Of a stretch of 64,000 nt of DNA, positions 8,061 to 17,047 are shown piece after piece; the first letter of the stretch is position 1, and every line of letters begins with the position of its first letter. The notes under the pieces were generated by a model. That model had not been told where the DNA came from. It did not search any database and saw nothing but the letters and a program-made list of their open reading frames with translations. The DNA is from Gloeobacter violaceus PCC 7421. GTDB taxonomy: Bacteria > Cyanobacteriota > Cyanobacteriia > Gloeobacterales > Gloeobacteraceae. The position numbers were made by a program, and so were the translations under genes. Location of the stretch: the NCBI RefSeq assembly GCF_000011385.1, contig NC_005125.1, positions 62,001 to 126,000 on the forward strand, written 5' to 3'.

Positions 8061-9170
8061 TCAAGAAAGGGTGACCAGATTGTCGCGGTGCACGGCCGTG
8101 GGCGGTTGTCCTTCGATACCCAAAAGCGCGGCAATCTCATGGCTTTTGCGGCCGCGGATTTTTTCCAGTTCTTCGCTGGAATAATTCACGAGCCCCCGGG
8201 CAAATTCGAGGCCCTGCCCGTCGATGAGCCGCACCAGCGCTCCCGTCTCGAAGCGGCCTTCCACGCCCCTCACCCCGGCCGGCAGCAGCGATTTGCCCCC
8301 TTCGCGCACCGCCAGGACCGCCCCCTCGTCGAGGTGGAGCGCCCCGGCGGGCACCAGACCGTAGCCGATCCAGCGCTTGCGCAGCGACAGACGCCCCCCG
8401 GGCCGCGCCAGGGCAAATCGGGTGCCGATTGCTTCGCCCGCCAGGATGCGCTCGATATTTTGCGGGGTGTTTCCCTCGGTGATCACGGTGGCCACCCCGG
8501 CGCTCGCGGCGATGCGCGCCGCCTCCAGTTTGCTCGCCATGCCGCCGCTGCCCCAGAGGCTGCGCCCGCGGGCCGACTGCAGCAGTTCTTCAGAAATCTC
8601 GGTCACCTCGGACAAAAGCCGTGCCTGCGGATCGAGGCGCGGGTTGGCCGAGTAGAGCCCGGCCACGTCGGTGAGCAGCACCAGCCACTGCGCCTCGACC
8701 AGCCCCGCCACCAGCGCCGAGAGGGCGTCGTTGTCCCCGAAGCGCAACTCGTCGGTGGCCACCGTGTCGTTTTCGTTGACGATGGGCACCGTCCCGAGTC
8801 GCCACAATTCGCTCAACGTTTCGCGGGCGTTGAGGTAGCGGACGCGGTCCATCAAATCCTGGCGGGTGAGTAATACCTGGGCCACCGGTTGGCCGAGCGC
8901 TCCGAAGAGGCGATCGTACATGCTCATCAGCAGCCCCTGCCCGACGGCGGCGGCGGCCTGCTTGCCCGCCACGGTGGCGGGGCGCTCCTTGAGGCCGAGC
9001 CGTGCGCAGCCGACCCCCACCGCCCCACTGCTGACCAGGATGATCCGGTGGCCCGCGCGCCGCAGCCGCGTGAGCGTCTCGGCGAGCCCCCCAAGCGTCG
9101 CCAGGCGCAAATCCCCTGTGCTCGGGTCGCTCAGGCTCGATGTGCCGATTTTGACCACCAGCGCGACCAT
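8061..9170 (-). CDS. proB: Glutamate 5-kinase
   Basis: 369 residues. It phosphorylates L-glutamate in the first step of proline synthesis. The amino-acid-kinase domain begins VVKIGTSSL and contains [27 protein letters not shown] and [15 protein letters not shown]-terminal PUA domain occupies about residues 280-369. The full length agrees with two-domain ProB. It reads towards the Hpt gene; proA is not in the window. Confidence 0.95.
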   Translation of the reverse strand: MVALVVKIGTSSLSDPSTGDLRLATLGGLAETLTRLRRAGHRIILVSSGAVGVGCARLGLKERPATVAGKQAAAAVGQGLLMSMYDRLFGALGQPVAQVLLTRQDLMDRVRYLNARETLSELWRLGTVPIVNENDTVATDELRFGDNDALSALVAGLVEAQWLVLLTDVAGLYSANPRLDPQARLLSEVTEISEELLQSARGRSLWGSGGMASKLEAARIAASAGVATVITEGNTPQNIERILAGEAIGTRFALARPGGRLSLRKRWIGYGLVPAGALHLDEGAVLAVREGGKSLLPAGVRGVEGRFETGALVRLIDGQGLEFARGLVNYSSEELEKIRGRKSHEIAALLGIEGQPPTAVHRDNLVTLS

Positions 9171-9181
9171 GCCGCCTGCCT

Positions 9182-9517
9182 CTACACCGCCTGCAAAAAT
9201 ACTTGAATATCCTCGCGCAACTGGTTCAGGTCCACTTCGACCGACAGGCGCACCTGGCTGGTCTTGAGGGTGACCAGCACCCGGGCGGCAAAGGGCGAGG
9301 GCCAGAGGTTGGGGTTGCAGAAGACTTCCAGAAACACTTCACCGCTGTAGCGGTACTCGCTGGACGGCCGGGGGGTCTTTTTGCCGGTTTGGGCCGAGGC
9401 GGCGCGCAGGTGTTCAAGCAGCGTCTGCATCTCGGCATCCAGGGAGCGCACGGCGGCGGCGGGCAGCGCAACGGCGACGCTGCCGCCGGAAAAATTGAGG
9501 GTGAGACTCGGGATCAT
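9182..9517 (-). CDS. Conserved-looking hypothetical protein upstream of proB
   Basis: 111 residues from ATG 9517. The frame continues open upstream towards hemL, but the ATG at 9517 marks where the sequence starts to look protein-like ([19 protein letters not shown]). The C-terminal half has beta-strand character with a final helix ([20 protein letters not shown]). No signal peptide or membrane segment. It ends 12 bp before the proB start on the same strand and is divergent from hemL. Function unknown. Confidence 0.6.
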   Translation of the reverse strand: MIPSLTLNFSGGSVAVALPAAAVRSLDAEMQTLLEHLRAASAQTGKKTPRPSSEYRYSGEVFLEVFCNPNLWPSPFAARVLVTLKTSQVRLSVEVDLNQLREDIQVFLQAV

Positions 9518-9623
9518 CGTCGCAATGGGGCGGGCGAGTGCATTGTACGCTTTGCCGGGGGCCGGGTGCGGTAGGTTAATCTGGTTGAGCAAAATCGTGT
9601 GTCTAGAGAGTAGCGGGAGAACG

Positions 9624-10922
9624 ATGGTCACCAGCGCTTTTCAAACTGCCCAGTCCCACCGGCTCTTCGCCGAGGCCCAGCAGCTGATGCCCGGCGGGGT
9701 CAACTCCCCCGTGCGCGCCTTCAAATCCGTGGGCTCCGAGCCTGTCTTCATCGAACGGGCCGAGGGCGCCTATCTGTGGGACGTCGACGGCAACCGCTAC
9801 ATCGAGTACATCAACACCTGGGGACCGTCGATCGTCGGACACTCCCACCCGGAGGTGATCTCGGCCCTGCGCGAAGCGTTGCCCAAAGGCACCAGCTACG
9901 GCGCGCCGACCCGCCTCGAAAACCAGATGGCCCGCACGGTGATCGACGCCATCCCCGCCGTCGAGATGGTGCGCTTCGTCAACTCCGGCACCGAAGCGAC
10001 GATGTCGGCTCTGCGCCTGGCGCGCGCCTTCACCGGCCGCGAGAAGATTATCAAGTTCGAAGGTTGTTACCACGGCCACGCCGACATGCTGCTGGTCCAG
10101 GCGGGATCGGGGGTGGCCACCCTCGGCTTGCCCGATTCGCCCGGCGTGCCCAAATCGACCACCGCCGCCACCCTCACCGCTCCCTACAACGACCTGGCCG
10201 CCGTCGAAGCGCTCTTTAAGCAGTACCCAAGCGACGTCGCAGGGCTCATTCTCGAACCGGTGGTGGGCAACGCCGGCTGCCTGGTGCCCGAAATCGGCTT
10301 TCTCGAAGGTCTGCGCGATCTCACCCATGCCCATGGGACAGTGCTGATTTTCGACGAGGTGATGACCGGCTTTCGGCTGTCCTACGGCGGCGCCCAGGCC
10401 CGCTATGGCATCGAACCGGATCTCACCTGCTTGGGCAAGATTATCGGCGGCGGACTGCCGGTGGGCGCCTACGCCGGTCGCCGCGAAATCATGCAGATGG
10501 TCGCCCCGGCCGGGCCGATGTACCAGGCCGGCACCCTGAGCGGCAACCCGCTCGCGATGACCGCCGGGATCAAGACCCTCGAGATTCTCCAGCGCCCCGG
10601 CACCTACGAGCGGCTCGAAGGACTCTCGGCGCGCCTTGCGGACGGTCTTTTGGCCGCTGCGCGCGAGGCGGGGCACGCCGCTACCGGTAACCGGGTGGGG
10701 GCGATGTTCACTTTGTTCTTCACCGAGGGGCCGGTGCGCAACTTCGCCGACGCCAAGCGCTCGGACTTACAAAAATTTGCCCGCTTCCACCGGGGCATGC
10801 TGGAGCGCGGCGTCTACCTGGCCCCCTCGCAGTTCGAAGCGGGGTTCATGTCCCTCGCCCACACCGAGGAGGACATCGACTACACCGTCGCCGCCGCCCG
10901 CACCGTCCTCGCTGCGCTCTAG
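9624..10922 (+). CDS. hemL: Glutamate-1-semialdehyde 2,1-aminomutase
   Basis: 432 residues from ATG 9624, preceded by a GGGAGA ribosome-binding site. It is a PLP enzyme making 5-aminolevulinate in the C5 route to heme, chlorophyll and bilins. The N-terminus ([20 protein letters not shown]) and the PLP lysine K272 in [15 protein letters not shown] are diagnostic, along with [17 protein letters not shown]. The length matches the family. It is divergent from the small gene ahead of proB and 54 bp before lspA. Confidence 0.97.
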   Translation: MVTSAFQTAQSHRLFAEAQQLMPGGVNSPVRAFKSVGSEPVFIERAEGAYLWDVDGNRYIEYINTWGPSIVGHSHPEVISALREALPKGTSYGAPTRLENQMARTVIDAIPAVEMVRFVNSGTEATMSALRLARAFTGREKIIKFEGCYHGHADMLLVQAGSGVATLGLPDSPGVPKSTTAATLTAPYNDLAAVEALFKQYPSDVAGLILEPVVGNAGCLVPEIGFLEGLRDLTHAHGTVLIFDEVMTGFRLSYGGAQARYGIEPDLTCLGKIIGGGLPVGAYAGRREIMQMVAPAGPMYQAGTLSGNPLAMTAGIKTLEILQRPGTYERLEGLSARLADGLLAAAREAGHAATGNRVGAMFTLFFTEGPVRNFADAKRSDLQKFARFHRGMLERGVYLAPSQFEAGFMSLAHTEEDIDYTVAAARTVLAAL

Positions 10923-10976
10923 CGCGTTTTGCGGTTAGGCTGATGGAGATTTTATGACCCGCAGGAGCGGCACCTC

Positions 10977-11498
10977 GTGAGCGCGAAAAATCCCTGGTTC
11001 TGGCTGGCGGCCATCTTGGCTATCGCCCTTGACCGGCTCACCAAGGTCTGGGTGGTCGCCCAGCTGGCGCCGGGGGAGAGCATCGCTCTGTGGCCGGGGG
11101 TCTTTCACCTGACGCTGGTCAAAAACAGCGGCGCCGCCTTCAGCCTGTTTGCCGGGGGCAGCGATTGGCTCAAGTGGATCTCGCTGTTGGTGAGCGTCGG
11201 TTTGTGCGTCTACGCGCTGGTCGGTCCGCACCTGGGCTCCTGGGAGCAGATGGGCTTCGGTCTGCTGTTGGGCGGGGCTGTCGGCAACGGCTTCGACCGC
11301 TTCGCCTTTGGCGAGGTCACCGATTTTCTGGACTTCAGGCTGATTCAGTTTCCGGTCTTCAACGGCGCCGACATCGCCATCAACCTGGGACTGGCCTGTC
11401 TGCTCATCGGCACGCTGCGTTCCGAAAGTCGCACCCCAGCCCCCGCGCGCCCGGCCTCCAAGCAGATCCGCGAACCCACCGACACCACCGGAGGGTAA
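10977..11498 (+). CDS. lspA: Lipoprotein signal peptidase (signal peptidase II)
   Basis: 173 residues from GTG 10977. This inner-membrane aspartic protease cleaves prolipoproteins ahead of the lipid-modified cysteine. Four hydrophobic segments are visible. The signature motifs are LVKNSGAAFSL, GNGFDRFAFGEVTDFLDF and FNGADIAINLGLA, with catalytic aspartates in the last two. The C-terminus is a short polar tail. The gene is 4 bp ahead of rluD, the usual bacterial lspA-rluD arrangement. Confidence 0.95.
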   Translation: MSAKNPWFWLAAILAIALDRLTKVWVVAQLAPGESIALWPGVFHLTLVKNSGAAFSLFAGGSDWLKWISLLVSVGLCVYALVGPHLGSWEQMGFGLLLGGAVGNGFDRFAFGEVTDFLDFRLIQFPVFNGADIAINLGLACLLIGTLRSESRTPAPARPASKQIREPTDTTGG

Positions 11499-11502
11499 AC
11501 CC

Positions 11503-12435
11503 GTGTCCGCCGCCGATGCGACCTGGCTGACGCTCACCGTGCAGCCGGACCAGTCGGCGATGCGCCTCGATCGCTGGCTGGCCGAGCAGGTGGCGGACCT
11601 TTCGCGCGCCCGCATCCAGGCGCTCATCGACCAGGGATTGGTACTGCTCAACAACCGGCCCTGCCGCCCCCGCGACCTGGTGCATTCCGGTGACGCGGTA
11701 GCCCTCACGATCCCCGCTCCCGAGCCGCTCGCCATCGAAGCGCGGCCCATCGCCCTCGATATCGTCTACGAGGACGAAGAACTCATCGTCATCGACAAGC
11801 CCAGGGGCCTGGTCGTTCACCCGGCCCCCGGCCACAGCGACGACACACTGGTCAACGCCCTGCTCGCCCACTGCCGGAACCTCTCCGGGATCAACGGCGT
11901 GCTGCGCCCCGGCATCGTCCACCGCCTGGACAAGGACACCACCGGCCTGCTGGTAGTCGCCAAGACCGACCGCGCCCATCAGCACCTGCAGACACAGATC
12001 CAGGCGAAGACCGCCCGGCGCGACTACTTGGCTATCATCGCCGGTGCCCCCGCCGAGACCACCGGTACGATCGACGCCCCCATCGGCCGCCACCCGGTCC
12101 ATCGCCAGAAGATGGCCGTACACCCCAAAGGCCGCCCGGCGCGCACCCACTGGCGCGTTTTGGAGCGTCTGGGCAACTTCACGCTGGTGGAATTCAGCCT
12201 GCAGACCGGCCGCACCCACCAGATCCGCGTCCACTGCCTGCACAAAGGCTGGCCGATCGCGGGCGATCCGCTCTACGGCTCGGTCAAAGTGCCGGCGACC
12301 CTGAACGGCCAGGCGCTGCACGCTTTTCGCCTGGGTTTCGAGCACCCGGTGACCGGCGAGCGGCTCACCTTCGAGTCCCCGATGCCCGCCGAGATGGTCA
12401 AACTGCTCGACGCGCTGCGCAGGCGCACGCCCTGA
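11503..12435 (+). CDS. rluD: RluA-family 23S rRNA pseudouridine synthase (RluD type)
   Basis: 310 residues from GTG 11503, with GGAGGG just upstream inside the lspA tail. An N-terminal S4 RNA-binding domain (MRLDRWLAEQVADLSRARIQ) is followed by the catalytic domain with the RluA motif GIVHRLDKDTTGLLVVAK, whose aspartate is the nucleophile, and then GRTHQIRVH. RluD makes pseudouridines in helix 69 of 23S rRNA. The exact target site is inferred from overall similarity. Confidence 0.88.
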   Translation: MSAADATWLTLTVQPDQSAMRLDRWLAEQVADLSRARIQALIDQGLVLLNNRPCRPRDLVHSGDAVALTIPAPEPLAIEARPIALDIVYEDEELIVIDKPRGLVVHPAPGHSDDTLVNALLAHCRNLSGINGVLRPGIVHRLDKDTTGLLVVAKTDRAHQHLQTQIQAKTARRDYLAIIAGAPAETTGTIDAPIGRHPVHRQKMAVHPKGRPARTHWRVLERLGNFTLVEFSLQTGRTHQIRVHCLHKGWPIAGDPLYGSVKVPATLNGQALHAFRLGFEHPVTGERLTFESPMPAEMVKLLDALRRRTP

Positions 12436-12439
12436 CAAT

Positions 12440-13273
12440 TCAACCGCCGAAGCGAGCGCGGATCAAAACGTCGGGCAGATAATGCGATTCCACTGCGAGC
12501 GTTTCACCGACTTTAAAAAAGATCGTCGCAAGACCCACACCGACAATCGACAGCCAGCCGCGCGGATTGGCCCGGCGGCCGGGGGCGCTCCAGTATTCCC
12601 GATGCGCCTCCAGGTGTTTGAGCATCGCATCGTTGAAGGCTTTGCCGTTGCGCTCCAGCAGGGCCACCAGCAGCTGCACCTCGCTGGTGCGCACCTGCAG
12701 CGCCTGGAGGTCAAACTGGGTTTCTTGCAGCGCTGAGCGCAGCGCCAACTGGGCCCGGCGCGCCTGCATCGGTTGGCGCAGGGAAAAGGCGCGCAGCGCA
12801 TCAATTGTCAGATACGCATACTCGGGAGCCACCGTGCTCGACTGGCGCAGCAGCTCGTTGGATATTTCAAGCAGCGTTTCAAGCTGGATATCCCGGCGAG
12901 CCGCCACCGCCAGACAAAAACCCTCGATCCAGTGGCGGGCTTGGGTGAAAGCGGTCGAACCGGTGGTGTACAGGCAGACATCGTTGCTCACCGTATACAG
13001 TTGTGCGTCCCGCTGCCCTGCAGGCGCCTGCGCCAGCCTCAAAGTGTCGGTCACCGCGAGCGCCGCCCGGTCGATCGCCTGAAACAGCTCGCGGTCGTTG
13101 TTGTCGAGTACCGCCAGGCAGCCCGCCAGCCCGAGAGCGGCGCCGTAGATCTGCTCCAGGCTGTTTTGCTTTTGACGTTGGAGCGTTTCGAGCGCAGCAG
13201 CGTACTGCTGTTTGTACTGCTCGTACAACGCCTGCAGGCTGTCCAGGTCGGCGGCGTGGTGAGGAAAATGCAT
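12440..13273 (-). CDS. Uncharacterised helical protein, possibly Imm49-like
   Basis: 277 residues from ATG 13273. The protein is mostly helical with many Ala/Gln/Leu residues and no signal peptide. A hydrophobic stretch near the C-terminus (WLSIVGVGLATIFFKVGET) could be a buried strand or helix. General layout resembles proteins annotated as immunity 49 family, but I could not verify this and no toxin partner is adjacent. It converges with rluD (4 bp apart) and is divergent from the secreted nuclease gene. Confidence 0.6.
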   Translation of the reverse strand: MHFPHHAADLDSLQALYEQYKQQYAAALETLQRQKQNSLEQIYGAALGLAGCLAVLDNNDRELFQAIDRAALAVTDTLRLAQAPAGQRDAQLYTVSNDVCLYTTGSTAFTQARHWIEGFCLAVAARRDIQLETLLEISNELLRQSSTVAPEYAYLTIDALRAFSLRQPMQARRAQLALRSALQETQFDLQALQVRTSEVQLLVALLERNGKAFNDAMLKHLEAHREYWSAPGRRANPRGWLSIVGVGLATIFFKVGETLAVESHYLPDVLIRARFGG

Positions 13274-13451
13274 ACAAACCAGCCTAAACGCCCAGGCAGC
13301 CCCTGGCAACTTGTTTCGATTTGCGCCCGTCGGCTTGCCCCTAGACGATTCTGATTAAGGGCGCAGTAGGAATGGGTAAAGATTGCGCCATTGACATCCC
13401 ATCGAATCCAACTTTATGGTCATGTAGACTTTTACAAGTGGTTTTTGCTCT

Positions 13452-14285
13452 ATGTTTCGCAACATTTTTTTGAAGCGCACGGGCATCGTCGGCGCAGTGC
13501 TCTCGGCACTGCTTTTGTTGGCCCCTAAAACTTCAAACGCCCAAACATCGAGTGTGCATCTCACCCTTGGTAATCCGAGCGGTGCCGTGACAAGTACCAG
13601 CTATTCGTATAACTATCTGCTGATTAAATCGCAGTATGCCCTTTCCTACAGCGATTACGACAAAATTCCCAACTGGGTGAGCTGGCAGCTCAACAGCAGC
13701 TGGTTGGGCAGTGCTTCGCGCCAGAACGATTTTCGGCCCGATTCGGCTTTGCCCAGCGGCTGGTACCGGGTGGCGAGCGACGATTACACCAACAGCGGCT
13801 ACGACCGGGGGCATATGACCCCTTCGGCCGACCGCACCAGTTCGACGCAGAACAACTCCGCCACTTTTTTGATGACCAACATCCTTCCGCAGGCGCCGGA
13901 CAACAACCAGGGACCATGGGCGGAGCTTGAAGAGTATTGCCGCGAACTGGTCAATCAGGGCAAGGAGCTTTATATCATCGCCGGAGGCGACGACAACGAC
14001 AACTACTTCCAGAGCAACTACTCCGGGCAGTACATCTCGGTCCCTTCCTACGTCTGGAAGGTGATCGTCGTGCTCGATTATCCAGGCCAAGGTGTGGGCG
14101 GTGTGAATACAAACACGCGGGTAATCGCAGTCGAGATGCCCAATGTGCAGGGAATTCGCGACGACGACTGGCGCTGGTATCGCGTGAGTGTCGATCACAT
14201 CGAGTACTACACCGGTTACAACTTGCTGTCGAACGTGTCGACGAGTATCCAGGATGTCATTGAAGCCCAGATAGACGCTGGATAG
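13452..14285 (+). CDS. Secreted DNA/RNA non-specific endonuclease (NucA type)
   Basis: 277 residues. A signal peptide (GIVGAVLSALLLLAPKTSNAQ) directs export. The beta-beta-alpha-metal nuclease core has the motif DRGHMTPSADR with general-base H121, followed by NILPQAPDNNQGPW with the Mg-ligand asparagine, and GKELYIIAGG. It should degrade extracellular or periplasmic DNA and RNA. No inhibitor gene such as nuiA is adjacent. A rho-independent terminator begins inside the last codons. Confidence 0.9.
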   Translation: MFRNIFLKRTGIVGAVLSALLLLAPKTSNAQTSSVHLTLGNPSGAVTSTSYSYNYLLIKSQYALSYSDYDKIPNWVSWQLNSSWLGSASRQNDFRPDSALPSGWYRVASDDYTNSGYDRGHMTPSADRTSSTQNNSATFLMTNILPQAPDNNQGPWAELEEYCRELVNQGKELYIIAGGDDNDNYFQSNYSGQYISVPSYVWKVIVVLDYPGQGVGGVNTNTRVIAVEMPNVQGIRDDDWRWYRVSVDHIEYYTGYNLLSNVSTSIQDVIEAQIDAG

Positions 14286-14304
14286 CTTTACTGAGCGTCT
14301 TTTT
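14274..14304 (+). terminator. Rho-independent terminator of the nuclease gene
   Basis: GACGCT at 14274-14279 pairs with AGCGTC at 14294-14299 and is followed by five Ts (14300-14304). The 5' arm lies inside the last codons of the nuclease gene. Confidence 0.7.
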
Positions 14305-14344
14305 ACACTCCATCCTCGAAAGTGTGCAAGGTGCAGCAGGTCTC

Positions 14345-14382
14345 GCTCGCCATCGAAAACTATCTGATTGATGATGGCGAGC
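14345..14382. repeat. 10-bp perfect inverted repeat left of the IS element
   Basis: GCTCGCCATC (14345-14354) and GATGGCGAGC (14373-14382) are exact inverse complements with an 18-nt spacer, between the nuclease terminator and the IS3 left end. It could be a hairpin or a remnant end of an older element. Confidence 0.4.
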
Positions 14383-14411
14383 ATGTTCACGAGGCGGTTC
14401 TCGCGACGGAC

Positions 14412-14436
14412 TGGACTGGACCCGTAATTTGAGACA
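14412..14436 (+). repeat. IS3-family left terminal inverted repeat
   Basis: Begins TGGACTGGACCC and ends in TGAGACA; it matches the inverse complement of 15689-15713 at about 21 of 25 positions by eye. Confidence 0.8.
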
Positions 14437-14473
14437 GAGAGTTAAGCTCCACTAAGCACAGGAGCAAAATTCC

Positions 14474-14791
14474 ATGTCCCTGCCCAGACGGCGCTTCTCT
14501 CGCGAGCTCAAACTTCACATCCTTGCCCAGATCGAAGCCGGCCAGACCATAGCCGCGGTTGCCCGCGAGCACCAAATCCATCCGACACTGATTACCCAAT
14601 GGCGCCAACAACTCGCCAAGTACGCGGAGGAGGCCTTCTCAGGCAATGGTCGTACCTATCACGAAGAGGCCCGGGTTGCTGAGTTGGAACGGATGGTTGG
14701 CCAGTTAACCATGGAGAACGTCCTTTTAAAAAAGGCCTTGACGCGTCTCGAGAGCAGAAGCCGACCGACGCGCCCGGATGGCAACAAATAA
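14474..14791 (+). CDS. IS3-family transposase OrfA
   Basis: 105 residues. An N-terminal helix-turn-helix (RRRFSRELKLHILAQIEAGQ, continuing into TIAAVAREHQIHPTLITQW) binds the element ends, and a leucine-zipper-like C-terminal part (VAELERMVGQLTMENVLLKK) mediates assembly. The stop TAA (14789-14791) overlaps the orfB ATG by one base. The slippery heptamer at 14728-14734 allows a -1 shift into the orfB frame to give the OrfAB transposase. Confidence 0.9.
   Translation: MSLPRRRFSRELKLHILAQIEAGQTIAAVAREHQIHPTLITQWRQQLAKYAEEAFSGNGRTYHEEARVAELERMVGQLTMENVLLKKALTRLESRSRPTRPDGNK
14728..14734 (+). other. Programmed -1 ribosomal frameshift site (A6G)
   Basis: AAAAAAG lies with codons AAA and AAG in the zero frame of orfA. 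After a -1 slip the new frame has no stop before the orfB ATG at 14791 and is continuous with orfB, so one OrfAB polypeptide can be made, as known for IS3-family elements. Confidence 0.75.
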
Positions 14792-15657
14792 TGCTGCAAC
14801 TGGTGGCGGAACAGTCGGATGCTCAAGGCGGGCTTTCCATTGCCCAAGCGTGTCGGACGTTGGGTTTGAGTCGAGCCGAATACTATCGGTGCAAAGGTGC
14901 TCTCCAGAAAAGCGACAGCGATATGGAGGTGCGCGTCCGGATTCAAGCCATTGCTCTAGAGTGGCCAAGTTACGGCTCTCGGCGCATCAGATTCGCATTG
15001 AAACGTCAGGGGTTGACTGTCAACCGCAAGCGGGTGCAACGATTGATGCGCGAGGATAACCTGCTGTGCTTGCGCAAGCAGAAGTTTGTAAAAACGACGG
15101 ATTCGGAGCATGGTTTGACCGTTTACCCGAACCTGTCTGCGGGCCTGCAGTTGAGCGGAATCGACCAGTTGTGGGTGGCGGATCTGACGTACATTCGTTT
15201 GTCAGGGGAGTTTGTGTACTTGGCGGTGATTCTGGATGCCTTCAGTCGCCGAGTGATTGGCTGGTCACTGGAAAGATTTCTGGATGCGGGGTTGGCAGTT
15301 CTGGCCTTGAGAATGGCGATTACCTCGCGCTCATTCGGGTCAGAATTGGTGCATCACTCGGACCGTGGTGTGCAGTATGCCTCGAAAGAGTACACAGCGA
15401 TTTTGAAAGACAGAGGAATTCAAATCAGTATGAGTCGTCGAGCAAATCCGTACGACAATGCGAAGGCAGAGAGTTTCATGAAGACCTTGAAGTATGAGGA
15501 AGTCTATATGTTTGAATACGAGAACATGACGGAGGCACGAAATCGGATAGGTGATTTTTTGGAGGAGGTGTACAATCAGAAAAGATTGCATTCATCCATC
15601 GGATATCTGCCTCCCACTGAGTTCGAGCAGCGGTTGACTATGCCAGACCCTGCTTAA
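14791..15657 (+). CDS. IS3-family transposase OrfB (DDE integrase core)
   Basis: 288 residues. A helical HTH_21-like region (LSIAQACRTLGLSRAEYY, then YGSRRI) precedes the rve/DDE catalytic core. Acidic residues are visible in VADLTYIRL (first D), HHSDRGVQY (second D) and NAKAESFMKTLK (E), followed by the conserved tail YNQKRLHSSIGYLPP. The three catalytic residues are present, so the enzyme is likely active when made as the OrfAB fusion. Confidence 0.93.
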   Translation: MLQLVAEQSDAQGGLSIAQACRTLGLSRAEYYRCKGALQKSDSDMEVRVRIQAIALEWPSYGSRRIRFALKRQGLTVNRKRVQRLMREDNLLCLRKQKFVKTTDSEHGLTVYPNLSAGLQLSGIDQLWVADLTYIRLSGEFVYLAVILDAFSRRVIGWSLERFLDAGLAVLALRMAITSRSFGSELVHHSDRGVQYASKEYTAILKDRGIQISMSRRANPYDNAKAESFMKTLKYEEVYMFEYENMTEARNRIGDFLEEVYNQKRLHSSIGYLPPTEFEQRLTMPDPA

Positions 15658-15688
15658 CTACCTGTCTTAGCCAAGGGATCCATTCCAT

Positions 15689-15713
15689 TGTCTCACGTTA
15701 GGGGTTCAGTCCA
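15689..15713 (-). repeat. IS3-family right terminal inverted repeat
   Basis: Read inward it begins TGGACTGAACCC and ends TGAGACA, mirroring 14412-14436. Confidence 0.8.
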
Positions 15714-15897
15714 GTTGCGCAAGCGGGGGATTATCGAAGCGATCAATGACCAGCTGAAGAACATATTGCAGATAGAGCACACCCGTCATCGCAGCGAAGT
15801 AAACTTTTTGGTCAACCTGGTGTGTGGATTGATTGCCTACTGCCACAAACCGCACAAGCCGTCGGTGGCCTCGGATGTCGACCAGCTCAATGCTTAA
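15714..15897 (+). pseudogene. C-terminal remnant of an IS982-family transposase
   Basis: The fragment reads [16 protein letters not shown], then [16 protein letters not shown], and ends before TAA at 15895-15897. This is the characteristic C-terminal end of IS982 transposases (IIE.INDQLKN, HTRHRS, LIAY). About the last 60 residues remain; the rest is absent and the break coincides with the right end of the IS3 element. A sequence just after the stop (ACCCGAACTCACGTTCAG) may be the old IS982 terminal repeat. No matching left half is seen on the other side of the IS3 element. Confidence 0.75.
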
Positions 15898-16091
15898 CCC
15901 GAACTCACGTTCAGTTAAGAGCTTGACGGACAAGACGGTATCTCCCCACGGATAAATTCGGGGGACTCCTTCCTGCTTCACTGGCCCGGTACTCCGGTGA
16001 CCTCCACAGGCTTCTTGACGGCGTGCCCCGCCGCTGCACTTCCGCCAGCAACACTAGCAACAGGCACCGGCGCATGTGGGAAGATGGCGCC

Positions 16092-16409
16092 ATGACTGCC
16101 GGACGCATGTGGGCTGCAGCGCTGTGGATGACCGCCTGGATGGCTGCGGCCGGTGGTGCTTTGGCTGCTCCTCCTTACGAATTTCCGCCCGCCGAGGAGA
16201 CGCCCGAGGAGGTGCTGCGCCTGGAGGAGCCGGGCTACGGCAATTCGGCGGTGAGCGGCGAGCGGCTGAGCCTGGGCGATTATGCCCGGTTGCAATCGGA
16301 ATTGCAGGAAGTGCAGAAGACCGAACCCAAGATCAGCCCGCAACTGCAGAACCTCATTTTTCTGCTGAAGATCCGCAAGTTCCTGCGCACCTTCGTTCCC
16401 TTTGTTTGA
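16092..16409 (+). CDS. Small exported hypothetical protein
   Basis: 105 residues from ATG 16092, preceded by GGAAG about 10 nt upstream. A signal peptide (AAALWMTAWMAAAGGALAA) is followed by a Pro/Glu-rich stretch (YEFPPAEETPEEV) and a helical C-terminal part (RLSLGDYARLQSELQEVQ, then LIFLLKIRKFLRTFVPFV). It looks like a conserved cyanobacterial envelope protein but I do not recognise a named family. It is 68 bp upstream of ycf4 on the same strand. Confidence 0.65.
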   Translation: MTAGRMWAAALWMTAWMAAAGGALAAPPYEFPPAEETPEEVLRLEEPGYGNSAVSGERLSLGDYARLQSELQEVQKTEPKISPQLQNLIFLLKIRKFLRTFVPFV

Positions 16410-16477
16410 GTTCCGGGCATCCGTCCGCAAGCGCATATAAGATCAAGAGTGTTTCAATCCTCGATGGAATCAGGCCC

Positions 16478-17044
16478 ATGGCCGCACCGGCAATTTATCA
16501 AACGGACAAGGTTTTGCGCTTCGAAGTGCCAGGTTCCCGCAGGCCCAGCACCTACTTTTTTGCCCTGGTGCTCACCCTGGGTGGATTGGGCTTTTTATTC
16601 GCGGGTCTGTCGCCCTTTGTCGAAACCAACCTGCTGCCCTTTAGCGACACGCGCGGCCTGACGCGCTTTCCGCAGGGGGTGACGATGATCTTCTACGGCG
16701 CGCTTGCCACCCTCTTTTCGCTCTACTACTGGCTGGTGCTCGCCCTCGATGTCGGCTCCGGCTACAACGAATTCGACAAACAAAACAAAAAAGTGACCCT
16801 CTTCCGGCGCGGCTTCCCCGGCAAGAACCGCATCATCGAGATTGTCCATCCGCTCGAAAATATTCTGGGCCTCAAGGTGCAGATCAAAGAAGGGCTCAAC
16901 CCGCGCCGCGCCTACTTTCTCAAACTCAAAGGGGCGCGGGATCTGCGCCTCTCGCCGGTCGGCCAGCCCCAACCGCTCGCGGCGGTCGAAGATCAAGTTT
17001 CGGCGATCGCCCGCTTCTTGAATATCGGCGTGGAAGGGATCTAG
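16478..17044 (+). CDS. ycf4: Photosystem I assembly protein Ycf4
   Basis: 188 residues from ATG 16478. Ycf4 is a membrane scaffold for assembly of the PSI reaction centre. Two transmembrane helices lie near residues 22-43 and 65-88 (YFFALVLTLGGLGFLFAGL and MIFYGALATLFSLYYWLVLA). The conserved soluble part includes GYNEFDKQNKKVTLFRRGFP and the end DQVSAIARFLNI. Length and motifs match cyanobacterial and plastid Ycf4. It is 3 bp ahead of the mannosidase start. Confidence 0.95.
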   Translation: MAAPAIYQTDKVLRFEVPGSRRPSTYFFALVLTLGGLGFLFAGLSPFVETNLLPFSDTRGLTRFPQGVTMIFYGALATLFSLYYWLVLALDVGSGYNEFDKQNKKVTLFRRGFPGKNRIIEIVHPLENILGLKVQIKEGLNPRRAYFLKLKGARDLRLSPVGQPQPLAAVEDQVSAIARFLNIGVEGI

Positions 17045-17047
17045 CCC

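Larger units (their letters stand above)
14412..15713 (+). mobile_element. Intact IS3-family insertion sequence
   Basis: 1302 bp bounded by imperfect 25-bp terminal inverted repeats. The left end starts TGGACTGGACCC and includes TGAGACA; the right end read inward starts TGGACTGAACCC and also reaches TGAGACA, with about four mismatches over 25 bp. It encodes overlapping orfA and orfB with an A6G slippery site, the standard IS3 layout, and no disabling mutation is seen. No 3- or 4-bp target duplication is evident: the flanks read GAC on the left and GTT on the right. The right flank is an IS982-type remnant, so the element sits in or beside older IS debris. Confidence 0.9.

Noticed and set aside
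14331-14411. Short open stretch left of the IS element (GTG 14331 onward)
   Set aside because: Only about 27 codons to the IS end, no ribosome-binding site, and it overlaps the inverted repeat; too little to call a truncated gene.
17003-17012. Scattered GGCGATCGCC-type sites (HIP1-like)
   Set aside because: Present only a few times in the window by eye, so no enrichment can be claimed.
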